A stretch of DNA of 64,000 nucleotides, from NCBI GenBank assembly GCA_018806915.1, contig JAGKQI010000098.1, forward strand, positions 62,001-126,000, given 5' to 3'. The stretch is from Phytophthora colocasiae (taxonomy: Eukaryota; Oomycota; Peronosporomycetes; Peronosporales; Peronosporaceae). Both the position numbers and the translations under genes were made by a program. Shown one piece after another: positions 11,296 to 21,794 of this stretch. The notes beneath the pieces were generated by a model. The model was not told the DNA's origin and ran no database searches. It saw nothing but the letters and a program-made list of their open reading frames with translations. Position 1 is the first letter of the stretch; each line of letters opens with the position of its first letter.

Positions 11296-12973
11296 GTACC
11301 TTCACTAACCTTACAGCAACTTAACACAAACAAACAGCAACACAACACAAACAAACACCAACACAACACAAACAAACACCAACACAACACAAACACAACA
11401 CAAACAAACACCAACACAACACACACAAACACAACACAAACAAACACCAACACAACACACACACAACACTAACACACTACAACAACACATTGCAACAACA
11501 CACGAACATCACACCATATCATGCTCAACACACATGCGTACGACGACACTATGCTACATCCGACCGAGTTCTACAACAGCGACACCTTTCCACACCTCCA
11601 AGTCCACATGGCATCAACTTTTGTCAAGCTTAACCAAAAGAACTCTTCCGGTCCCCTGCGCGTTGACGTTGATATTGTAGCAATTCACCCCGTCATGCCG
11701 CCGCCAAGTCATTCATAGAACCACTCCATATAAAACCAGGATCTACTACAACTGTGTTGGTTTACTTTTTGTAACTCGATCAGCTTTTGCCAAACGGAAG
11801 AGGGCGACACAGCTGAGCAGCCTGTCCCACTCACCCTCAACCGTGTCCCACTCACCCTCAACCGTAACCAATCGTCGCTTCATTTGATGGATGCTATGCT
11901 AATACGTTATGTCCTTCCGTAGGCCCTGTTGCCTGGCTGTGCAGTTGATATGCTAGTAAGCAGTTGATATGCTAGTAAGCAGTTTATATGCTAGTAAGCC
12001 ATGAACGTAACCACCATTGTGAAACGCCGGAATCTCGACCGATGCACTCCTATTCTAACACTCGTCCAAGCCCACAACGCACTCGAGTATCCACGCGAAA
12101 GAACGATATATGCAATCAAATCAAGCGAACTTCACACGAGTAGGAATACCAGTATTGTGCCATGGCTGTGTTGAGTCTAGAGCCGAGGATCTGGCGCGTG
12201 TGTATCCACGACGCAGCGATAGCGTGATTGCAGTTCTACACGCTGGCGGTTGTTCTTTCCTGTCGCGCTGCGTGCCTGTACTGCAAGACTGCGTGACTGC
12301 GAAACTGCGAGATTGCAAGACTTCAATGAGCAGCCAATCCAAGCAGAAACCCCTACCGCCATACATGTTGCATACTACTTTGCAGGCTAGGCTAGAGAAT
12401 CACCATCGACAAGCTAAACCTATATCTCATTCACTTCCGTCCCAACTGCCTTCCTACCCAAGAAACCATCTTTCCCATCAAGAGCAGAAGACAACACAAG
12501 CCGCAGCCAGCAGCACCGTCAGCACCGTCAGCACCGTCAGCACCGTCAGCTACAGGCTTCAAACTACAAACGAATACTCTCACTCCGCTCCGGATCAATA
12601 GCAAAGCGAGAAGCCAGATAGTTTTGGAGGTGCTCTGGCGAAACTACTAGCCACACACTTGACCAAGAACTCAGTAACGTGCTGCATAAGCACATAAGTA
12701 CCTGACTCAACGCCAATGACTTGTAGACAACATTACGATCTCCAATAAGTAACATGAGAGCAGGGCGAGCAAAAGGATGGAGCACAATGCATAATGGTGT
12801 CCTTTTACGAGTGCTGCCACGCCAACGAGCGGGTGCATGAAGCGCGCCAACAACTCGCCAACAACTCGCCAACGCCAACACACGATCGCAAAGAAGCAAG
12901 CACCCCCCGTGGGGCTCGAACCCACGACCACTGGCTTAAAAGGCCAGCGCTCTACCGACTGAGCTAGACGGGT
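11296..12973. repeat. Tandem unit F (no Harbinger)
   Basis: Clean 1.68 kb unit with an empty Harbinger target near 12,731. The TGATATGCTAGTAAGC block is present three times (11,945-12,000) instead of two, and the CA-rich tract is longest here (11,320-11,465). Nearly identical to unit E. Confidence 0.9.
12902..12973 (-). tRNA. tRNA-Lys(UUU)-like gene, copy 7
   Basis: Identical in the tRNA body to copies 5, 6 and 8. Confidence 0.55.
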
Positions 12974-14118
12974 GTACCTTCACATAACCTTACAGCAACT
13001 TAACACAAACAAACAGCAACACAACACAAACATACACCAACACAACACAAACAAACACAAACAAACACCAACACAACACACACAAACACAACACAAACAA
13101 ACACCAACACAACACACACAACACTAACACACTACAACAACACATTGCAACAACACACGAACATCACACCATATCATGCTCAACACACATGCGTACGACG
13201 ACACTATGCTACATCCGACCGAGTTCTACAACAGCGACACCTTTCCACACCTCCAAGTCCACATGGCATCAACTTTTGTCAAGCTTAACCAAAAGAACTC
13301 TTCCGGTCCCCTGCGCGTTGACGTTGATATTGTAGCAATTCACCCCGTCATGCCGCCGCCAAGTCATTCATAGAACCACTCCATATAAAACCAGGATCTA
13401 CTACAACTGTGTTGGTTTACTTTTTGTAACTCGATCAGCTTTTGCCAAACGGAAGAGGGCGACACAGCTGAGCAGCCTGTCCCACTCACCCTCAACCGTG
13501 TCCCACTCACCCTCAACCGTAACCAATCGTCGCTTCATTTGATGGATGCTATGCTAATACGTTATGTCCTTCCGTAGGCCCTGTTGCCTGGCTGTGCAGC
13601 TGATATGCTAGTAAGCAGTTGATATGCTAGTAAGCCATGAACGTAACCACCATTGTGAAACGCCGGAAATCTCGACCGATGCACTCCTATTCCAACACTC
13701 GTCCAAGCCCATAACGCACTCGAGTATCCACCCGAAAGAACGATATATGCAATCAAATCAAGCGAACTTCACACGAGTAGGAATACCAGTATTGTGCCAT
13801 GGCTGTGTTGAGTCTAGAGCCGAGGATCTGGCGCGTGTGTATCCACGACGCAGCGATAGCGTGATTGCAGTTCTACACGCTGGCGGTTGTTCTTTCCTGT
13901 CGCGCTGCGTGCCTGTACTGCAAGACTGCGTGACTGCGAAACTGCGAGATTGCAAGACTTCAATGAGCAGCCAATCCAAGCAGAAACCCCTACCGCCATA
14001 CATGTTGCATACTACTTTGCAGGCTAGGCTAGAGAATCACCATCGACAAGCTAAACCTATATCTCATTCACTTCCGCCCCAACTGCCTTCCTACCCAAGA
14101 AACCATCTTTCCCATTAA
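12974..14118. repeat. Tandem unit G, left part (split by piggyBac)
   Basis: The left two thirds of a unit, from the CA-rich tract to the CCATCTTTCCCAT word. The next bases, TTAA, are the piggyBac target. The unit resumes at 18,481 with GAGCAGAAGACAACAC, exactly as in intact units, where the join reads CCCATCAAGAGCAG. The host copy evidently had TTAA where its siblings have TCAA. Confidence 0.9.
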
Positions 14119-14170
14119 CCCCCCCCGCTCCTAAGCGCTTTTTGGCCCCTTTGCAACCCCTGTTCAGTCC

Positions 14171-14200
14171 TTAACATGTTGTTAAATACACCATGTTAGG
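14171..14200. repeat. Left subterminal palindrome of piggyBac
   Basis: TTAACATGTTGTTAAATACA followed by CCATGTTAGG. It is matched in the same orientation at 18,391-18,420. The core word ACATGTTGTATA recurs in the introns of the transposase gene. Confidence 0.7.
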
Positions 14201-14558
14201 GACGTGTTACACTTCACTTTTGTATTGGCGTGGTTAAGTACGAGCCTGGTCCATGACCTGCGGGAAGATTGCATGATCCGCCAAGGATGCTTGCTCAGTG
14301 AGCGCACTGCTCTGTACCAGCCATGTAGTTAGATACTCCGTGGCAAGGCCGAGTACCTGCTTCATGGTGTATATACGACGAGTGATAATGGCTTTTCTAT
14401 TTGAGCGTGAACAGAAAGGAAACAAGTGCGTCCGTCTTTGAATTCAACACTCTGCTCTCGCACTAAAAAGCCCTCCTACGCCCCAACAAACAGAGCTACA
14501 CGCAACTTTCGTCGTTCTCTGGCTCATTCTCTCCCAGCGCTTCATTTCTTCCGTCGAC

Positions 14559-17500
14559 TTATTTGTCTTGCTGCTCGTCGTCATCGGGCTGCTGCGCGGC
14601 TTCGTCGTCGGGCTGCATGTCTTCATTGTCCTCACTCTTGGACTCCGCATCCGCAGCAGCACGGCGACGGCGCTTCTTGCCGAGCCCACGCATCTGGATA
14701 TCCCGGCCAATGCGCGGACGTGGGCGCTCTTCTCCGTTGCGCCACTTCAGGTGCCAGATCTGATGGCAGGTCATGGTGTTGTTCGGGTAGTGTCCAGAGC
14801 GGACGCGATCGCACAAGTACACGCTGCAGGCACAATCGGTATGTAAGAGATCAAGACATTGGCTCATCCTTTAGACACACTCACCGCTTGTTTCCGTCGC
14901 TGCAGGCTTCGCAATAAAATCTGGTGGCACTTCGCTGCCCAACCTTGGTCTTGCGAATAGAGCAAACCTTGCACTGGTGCTGCGGTCTTTTGCGAAAGCC
15001 CTCTCGAACCTGAACCCATTCAGGAAACTCAGACAGCTTGTGGTCAGCAGAAATGGTCGCACGTTGACGAGTAGGAGTTGGTAGTCCCATGGATAGTATC
15101 TATGAACGCGGGACATATACGACATGTGTTACATATACTACATCCATCCGAGCAAACATGTTGTACGTACCTCTTCAACAAAGTCATCTGCAGATGTCTC
15201 GAGTAGCTGCGCTTGCAGCACTTCTAAAAACTCTGCGTGGTCGGCTGCAGGCTTTCCTTGGGGCTTCACGGTAGACAGATATAGGCGTTTACCAAAGCCA
15301 TATCCACCAAACCCAGGAAAAGCGACTTGTAGTACTTTCGGAATCGCACCGAAAGCTGGAGCGAGTAGCGCTGTAGTCTTAGTTGATCATGATTGTCCAC
15401 ACCGCCCATCCAGCGATGGTAATCACGCATCGCCGACGGACACGATATGTTGATCTTGCGGCCTCCCGCGATACGGCGTGCTAATATAAAGAATGAAGAG
15501 GTTAGATATTCTAACAAGTACGATAAGCATATGAGTCTTACCACACGTCTCCATTGTTGTGCTGCTACCCGTGGAAAGCAAATACACGGGAAGGCGGTCC
15601 CACCAACGCAGAACTTGTAGTTTTGTGCAGCACTTGGCGACGGCAACAGTTGTATCCCCCCGTGGTGTGCCTGCCGGTCGCGAAGTAGCTTTCGTAGAGA
15701 GAGCTGGTGGAAAGCCCTTTTTGTTCGTTTGGATGGTGCCCACCGTGTACACATTTCGAGCCAGCAGCTGGAGAGCTAGCTGCACGGAAGTATAGAAGCG
15801 ATCTGTGATGACGGCGTGGAAGACACCTTCACGCTGCGGAGGAAGAACCTGTAGCAAGTTTCGCATCACAGCGGCTGGCCCCGAGTTTGGATCGGCAGAA
15901 AATTGAGTCGGTGACGTCCCTCTGAGCTCGTCGGAATGCTGGTCTGTTCCGCAAAAGATCTCGATTCTATCCACCGTGCACATACAACATCAATACAAAT
16001 AAACACCAGTTAATATACAACATGTCGACTTCACGAAAAAAAATGTGGGCTCCACAAGGAGCCCACAGCAATCACGCACCGGACGCAGTATGACGTTTCG
16101 GCACAGCAGGTCATAAAGATCTTCGTGCCCCACTTGTGGGGCTTGTCTTTCATAAACTGCCGAGTAGTGTTGTGCCGGCTTTTCGACGGTATCATGCCTT
16201 CATCAAATGACAACACAGGAGGCGTGTTGTAGCCCTTTGCGAACGTCTCCTGCAACGTGTCCACTACGGATCGGATCTTCCACGCACGATCCGTCTCCGC
16301 TCGTGGGTCAGCGTTGTTTGTGAAGTGCAAGTTCTGCATAATTCTGTTGAATCTAGTCTTGGGCACGAACTGACCAAATGTTCCTTTCGGTACAGCACCA
16401 ACCGAAGTCGTTCCCCAATGCTGAAAAAGTTTCGCTTGTGAGGGCATAACATTAGGGCCGCAAGCAGTCCGATGCAATGCAAAATGTCTTCAGGCTGAAT
16501 CTTCTTGTGGTTCTTCGTCTCACGTAGCAAAATCTCCTCTCGCGACGCATTCTCACCACGCTCTTGTTGTGCAGCGTACATGCGATCAACTCGGCCGTTC
16601 AGATTTTGGTGGTAGTAGCGGTTGCTTTCCGTAGCGATACGACGCCATAGTCGGCGAGGCATGAAAAAGAAAAACAGTTGCAGTGGCGAATCAGCCAGCT
16701 CGAGCACTTCAGCAGTCGGTCCTCGAACAGATCTGGATAGGCCTCCGAGCGCTTCGGTTGTGTCGAGGCATCTGCATGCATTATACAACATGTTGCGTTA
16801 TGACACGTAGTATATACGACACCATTAAGTATGCAGTAGAATCTTACCGAAGTTCGATCCATCATGGCGAAGTTTTTGCAGCGCTTCGTCATCCAAAGCA
16901 AGCACCTCCATCTCATCCTTTGTCAGCTCGTCCCAGTTATCTCTCGTGGTGTCCCAGTTTCGTGTCAGCTTCGCCTTTGCGGATGCAAGTCGCTGCTTGT
17001 CCAACTCTCGTCTGGCTTTCTTTTTCTCGCGACGCATCAGAGCCTGCCCGTCGCAATCATCATCGCTGACCTCGTCGAGAGGACCACTGCTCCCTTCTCC
17101 TAGCTCTGACTGCGGTGGCACCTGGGCAGGATCTTCGTCTTCTTCGCTGGTGCTATCCACCGTCCCTGCGTCCTCCATGTACCACTCGTCTGTGTCCATC
17201 TCGCCTTCGACGTCGGAATTCAACGCAGTGTTGTCACTTGGTCGAGCAGGTGGTGTGGGTGACTCTGCATTATTTGGACGTGCTGCGTGAGGAGCTGGGG
17301 TCGATGGAGACGGCGGGTCAGCGGTATTTGGTGGCGCCATGGGTTCTCCAGCATCCATGACAAACGATCTGCGTTAGAGAATGTCAATACACGCCATGAT
17401 GACTTCCAGACATGTGGTATATACACCATGTACCTTGCTGGCATGCGTTCACGATCTTCTGTTTGTGGAAGCGGCCTACAATGACATATTATATCAGACA

Positions 17501-18308
17501 TCGTCAGTACAGACATGTTGTATATACTCCATCAAACGAAGCACTCACCGGTCACTCAGCGACACCGATTCTGCAGCCGACGAAGAGGCAGCACTTGCAC
17601 TGTCATCACCAGCATCACCGGTGTCTGGACCGACGACGTGAGGGCTTGTTCTCTTCTTCTTCTTCCCTTTCTCGCCAACTTTAGCAGTGGCCTTCCTCTT
17701 CCCCGCAGCGCTGGCCACCTTCTTATTGCTCTTGGTCACTCTTTGCTGCAAATGCGATAAGGCGTCGTCACGAGCTTGCTGGCCACGCTGTTCCTCGGTA
17801 GCCATCTCTTCACGCTGGGACTTCTTTGCAGCAGAACGAGCCGCTGTAGCGTCAGTGACACGCGTCATGGCCCTCGCCTCTTCTGCCTTCTTCTCCTGTC
17901 GTCGTAACTCGGCTTCTTGGCGCTTCGTCACCTTTTTTTACCTGGGACACTCGACTTCTTCGCGGCAGCGTCGCGTTTCGCCATGGCGGCTCGGTAAGAC
18001 GCCTCCTTGCCTACTGGTGGGCGACGCGCCGAGAGGGTTGGAGCAGTAGAGGGCTCCAACTGTGGCTCGCTCTCCACATCTTCGTCTGTGCTGGAAGTGC
18101 CAGCCCCAAAGTCAGCGGCGGTCTCTCTCTCCCCACTCAGGAAGGCGCGGTGCTCCGACATCAGCCGGCGTCTCTCCTCCGTGCTCTTGCCTAAAAGCCT
18201 TGACATGAACACCTCGCGCTCGTTGCGCGTCTCGCGTCTTCCTGCCATTCCTTCGTTTCGCATTCTCCCTAGCAAATTCGCAACTGGCCTGACAGGCACC
18301 AAAACCAA
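14559..18308 (-). pseudogene. piggyBac transposase gene, multi-exon, frame-broken
   Basis: This is a DDE_Tnp_1_7 transposase that would cut and paste at TTAA. Exons read from high to low coordinate: 18,308-17,549 (lysine-rich, coiled-coil-like); 17,475-17,434; 17,368-16,848 (acidic linker); 16,771 to about 16,040; about 15,970-15,542; 15,480-15,171; 15,099-14,885; 14,823-14,559. Introns are 60-76 bp with GTRAGT-like or GTAC starts, and most joins keep the frame. The three catalytic Asp motifs are visible: SFDEGMI, ITDRFYTS and MGGVDNHD. The C-terminal cysteine-rich zinc domain is CKVCS..FYCEAC..VYLCD..TCHQIWH. Frame breaks occur in an A-run at ~17,930, near 16,715, in a T-run near 16,440 and near 15,285. 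They may be decay or homopolymer errors. The intron near 16.0 kb is placed only roughly. Confidence 0.85.
17511..17529. repeat. ACATGTTGTATATAC motif inside a piggyBac intron
   Basis: A clear example of the word shared by five of the seven introns. Others are near 15,111-15,166, 16,010-16,026, 16,788-16,831 and 17,408-17,433. The same word makes the subterminal palindromes of the element. It could bind the transposase or be a relic of how the introns arose. Confidence 0.65.
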
Positions 18309-18390
18309 CTATCCGGTCCGGACTCCCTTTGTCCAACAGGCTGACCAGGCTTTGTATATTTTCAGCCTAACCGCGTGCATTTCACGGTCT

Positions 18391-18455
18391 TTAACATGTT
18401 GTATTATACAAAATGTTAAGGCAGAGCCAGAGCTCGCATGTTGTAATATACAACG
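18391..18455. repeat. Right subterminal palindromes of piggyBac
   Basis: Two copies: TTTAACATGTTGTATTATAC followed by AAAATGTTAAGG (18,391-18,420), and GCATGTTGTAATATACAACG (18,436-18,455). They lie within 90 bp of the right terminus, mirroring the left end. Confidence 0.65.
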
Positions 18456-18480
18456 GTTAGGAGCGAGGGGGGGGGGTTAA

Positions 18481-18972
18481 GAGCAGAAGACAACACAAGC
18501 CGCAGCCAGCAGCACCGTCAGCACCGTCAGCACCGTCAGCACCGTCAGCTACAGGCTTCAAACTACAAACGAATACTCTCACTCCGCTCCGGATCAATAG
18601 CAAAGCGAGAAGCCAGATAGTTTTGGAGGTGCTCTGGCGAAACTACTAGCCACACACTTGACCAAGAACTCAGTAACGTGCTGCATAAGCACATAAGTAC
18701 CTGACTCAACGCCAATGACTTGTAGACAACATTACGATCTCCAATAAGTAACATGAGAGCAGGGCGAGCAAAAGGATGGAGCACAATGCATAATGGTGTC
18801 CTTTTACGAGTGCTGCCACGCCAACGAGCGGGTGCATGAAGCGCGCCAACAACTCGCCAACAACTCGCCAACGCCAACACACGATCGCAAAGAAGCAAGC
18901 ACCCCCCGTGGGGCTCGAACCCACGACCACTGGCTTAAAAGGCCAGCGCTCTACCGACTGAGCTAGACGGGT
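18481..18972. repeat. Tandem unit G, right part
   Basis: Continuation of the unit split by piggyBac: CAGCACCGT minisatellite (four copies), empty Harbinger site near 18,733, and the tRNA at 18,901-18,972. Confidence 0.9.
18901..18972 (-). tRNA. tRNA-Lys(UUU)-like gene, copy 8
   Basis: Identical in the tRNA body to copies 5-7; same UUU anticodon and single G-G acceptor mismatch. Confidence 0.55.
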
Positions 18973-19366
18973 GTACCTTCACTAACCTTACAGCAACTTA
19001 ACACAAACAAACAGCAACACAACACAAACAAACACCAACACAACACAAACAAACACCAACACAACACAAACACAACACAGACAAACACCAACACAACACA
19101 CACAAACACAACACAAACAAACACCAACACAACACACACAACACTAACACACTACAACAACACATTGCAACAACACACGAACATCACACCATATCATGCT
19201 CAACACACATGCGTACGACGACACTATGCTACATCCGACCGAGTTCTACAACAGCGACACCTTTCCACACCTCCAAGTCCACATGGCATCAACTTTTGTC
19301 AAGCTTAACCAAAAGAACTCTTCCGGTCCCCTGCGCGTTGACGTTGATATTGTAGCAATTCACCCC
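18973..19366. repeat. Tandem unit H, truncated
   Basis: The last unit of the array runs from the CA-rich tract to GTAGCAATTCACCCC and stops abruptly. In intact units the next bases are GTCATGCCGCC. Confidence 0.9.
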
Positions 19367-19371
19367 CAAGT

Positions 19372-19463
19372 CTGAGTCACGTACTTATGTGCTTATGCAG
19401 CACGTTACTGAGTTCTTGGTCAAGTGTGTGTCTAGTAGTTTCGCCAGAGCACCTCCAAAACTA
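19372..19463. repeat. Inverted scrap of the tandem unit
   Basis: This 92 bp stretch is the reverse complement of the unit segment GGAGGTGCTCTGGCG..GTACCTGACTCA, with a few substitutions. It forms the right border of the array and joins directly to a Ty3/Gypsy fragment. Confidence 0.85.
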
Positions 19464-20001
19464 CTAGAGCACTGAAGATAGTGCTCAAGACCATCGAATC
19501 GATGATAACATCTTTTCGCGTCTGCGCCGGTATCGTCGCATCGTTCAACTTGTTGTACGCATGAACGATGCGCCAGCCGCCCTGTGGTTTCTTGACACAG
19601 AACGTTGGGGCACTGTGCGGGGACTTCGATTCCCGCACTTGACCTGCAAGATGACAACTTTCAAAGAAGTCGTCGATCGGTTGCACTTGTTCACACGGCA
19701 GTGGCAACTGCCGTGTAACATAGTACTTCGTGCCCGGCACGAGATCAATCTCGTGCTGTACGCCCTTATCCTTCGGAAGCTCCGAAGGAATCTCGTCCGC
19801 GAGTACATCCTTGTGCTCCCGCAGAATCTCATAATAGGGACTCGACCTCAACGAGTCCCAACTCTGCTCCTCGAAGCGCTGCTTCTTGGTCTTTGCACTG
19901 AGGGGGTCATCACCCTCAGTGATGCCATCAACGACGAGCTGCTTCAGCTCTTCGACTTCCGATCCACTATCTCGACATCGTCCGTCACATATCGATTTTA
20001 G
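19464..20001 (-). pseudogene. Ty3/Gypsy RT N-terminal fragment
   Basis: The minus-strand frame encodes the start of a Ty3/Gypsy reverse transcriptase: an acidic spacer, a DLVPGTKYYVTRQLPLP block, SPHSAPTFCVKKP, and WRIVHAYNKLN, ending at TIFSAL just before the palm motifs. It resembles the pol of the element at 58-64 kb (61,140-61,480) but is truncated. The break coincides with a short GTGCTCT match to the tandem unit, so the join looks like a microhomology-mediated rearrangement. Confidence 0.85.
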
Positions 20002-20865
20002 CCAATTATATGTTTTAAATATTTTTTAACCAATTAGTTGCTGCCGAGCGCCGGCTACAAAGCACTTTTCAGCTAATTTTGCTTTTTTCAATTTTTGCTT
20101 TTTTATTTGTTTGCTTCTTGCTTACTTTCCCCCACGGCACTCACTGAAAAATATCTTCCACAAATGAATCGAAGTCCCCGCCGACACCAACCTTTCTCTT
20201 ACAGACAACGACGGCACACTGTAAAATATCTTCCACAAATGACACGACAGGAAAATCCGCCATTAATAAAAACCTCTAAAACTAGGTGTAAAGAAATACT
20301 TACGTAGATATATATGAATGATTTTAATGTGCGGAAGTTAAAAAGATGTATAGGGAAGCAGGTGTTTAAAAATTTATGTGTAAAGCTGTTAGTTATAGGC
20401 ACAGAAGACACAGACAACTGCTCGCCCACTCAGCACAATTGGGATTGCGAGAGAAATACGAATGAGCGTCAGTAGGCTACAGTATGCATACTAAACGTAA
20501 ATATACTCTGCGACGAGACTCAGCATTACCAAGCCAGAATTCAACACTTCAACTGCGAAGAGAGATTTGGAACATGACACCAACTGCCGTAGTTCACAGA
20601 AGTTACCCTTTATTGTGTGGTACAAAATAAATTTTACGCTGTTACAATAAATTGCCGTAAACATTCTTTTAAATAGCATATATTTCAAAACGAACTCTAG
20701 CCTAGATGGCTGTTTGAAATCCTGGTTCGAACCTGTTCGGGAAATACCTTTTACAAACATAATATTTTCAAATATTAAACGTGAAAATTAAAACTGAAAA
20801 TCTTTTTAAAAACATTTTACTGACCAATAAAACCCGAGCGAAGCGGAGTCTACAACCCAAACACA
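20002..20865. other. AT-rich stretch, probable Helitron body
   Basis: No open frame of note. The word AAAATATCTTCCACAAATGA appears twice (about 20,147 and 20,223). GAGCGCCGGCTAC at 20,047 resembles the terminus at 20,883-20,893. The stretch may be a non-autonomous Helitron whose 3' end follows, but I could not place a 5' TC end. Confidence 0.4.
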
Positions 20866-20893
20866 CCGCCGCGTAGCGGCGGCGCCCGGCTAG
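20866..20893 (+). repeat. Helitron-like 3' terminus
   Basis: A 7 bp stem hairpin CCGCCGC-GTA-GCGGCGG is followed after 7 bases by CTAG and then T. This is the arrangement at Helitron 3' ends: a hairpin shortly before CTRR, inserted 5' of T. The preceding CGAGCGAAGCGGAG fits the GC-rich tails of some Helitrons. Confidence 0.5.
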
Positions 20894-20903
20894 TAATTTT
20901 CGA

Positions 20904-21790
20904 TTGCAGCAAATGGACTTCGACCGCAGTTTGGGGTTCAAATCCATGTCTGGCTGGAAAAGTTTTCAGGCGATTGGCCACGATACCCTAGCTCAAGTTG
21001 AACCGTTACGAGATACTTTGAAGCCGGGTGCTGTCCCGTATCGCAGTCCGCCGTGTAAATATGCACCGCAGCAATCTCAATTTATCCGCGAATATGTGCA
21101 GACGCTTGTGAATAATGGCCTGGTGGAACAAAACAATGCATCTCGATGGGCATGTGCGGTGGTACCAGTCCACACAGGACAAGTTCCGACTAACTATCGA
21201 CTATCGGCCCGTGAACCGTGTCACCGTTCCTATTGCTGGCACAATGCTCTCAGGAGCAATTAAGTCGACTGGTTTAGCGGCAAGAAGATCTTCGCGCGTT
21301 TTGTTCACGCAGAGATTCTGGCAGTTACCTCTTCACGAGGATTTTTTTCATTCGTTACTTCAGATGGCGTCTCCACACCAAAGAGTGTATCGCAAGGAGC
21401 TAGGGATTCTGCTCTACATTTCCAAAGTCAGGTACAGACTAAGCTGGCTCCGCTAATCCCACACTCTGCGCTTGTATCCTGTTCTCGCCGACAGTAGAAG
21501 AGTTTATCCGGACACTTGGAGTTTTCTTTGAGCTCGTAACCAGTGCCAACTTCAAGCTCAATGACTACGTCGCCGCTGCTTGAACTTGAGATTCTATGGT
21601 GTGGCCGACTTATCTCCAGTAGAGGTGTCCGTCATGATCTCGCCCGTATTAGTGCTTTTGCCAAACTACTGCTACATGAAACAGTGGCCGACTTGCAGTA
21701 CTTCGTGTACGCCACAAATTGGCTTCACCACTCACTACCTGACTATACACAGTTTATCACACCTCTACAGGACAAGCTAAACGCTGAGCG
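20904..21790 (+). pseudogene. Ty3/Gypsy RT region, broken (left part)
   Basis: Fragments in several frames follow the order of a Ty3/Gypsy reverse transcriptase: LKPGAVPYRSPPCKYAP, LVNNGLVEQNNASRWACAVV, FRLTIDYRPVNRVTVP, FWQLPLHED, and the connection domain around TVADLQYFVYATNWLHHSLP. The YxDD motif is lost or scrambled. The lineage differs from the element at 58 kb. The fragment begins immediately after the Helitron-like end. Confidence 0.85.
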
Positions 21791-21794
21791 CGTT

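Larger units (their letters stand above)
14119..18476 (-). mobile_element. piggyBac element, 4,358 bp
   Basis: TTAA lies on both sides (14,115-14,118 and 18,477-18,480), and the uninterrupted sibling units give the pre-insertion sequence. The terminal inverted repeats are a C-run followed by GCTCCTAA at the left, and TTAGGAGCGA followed by a G-run at the right. Palindromic subterminal words TTAACATGTTG..CATGTTA lie at 14,171-14,200 and, similarly, at 18,391-18,420. The interior encodes one minus-strand multi-exon piggyBac transposase with frame breaks. Confidence 0.95.

Noticed and set aside
1..14118. rDNA or snRNA array
   Set aside because: The unit was searched by eye for 5S, U1, U2, U4, U5 and U6 core words; none was found. 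Only the tRNA-like gene is a recognisable RNA.
14426..14917. 163-codon plus-strand frame in piggyBac
   Set aside because: Antisense to the last exon of the transposase, which has a clear family assignment on the other strand.
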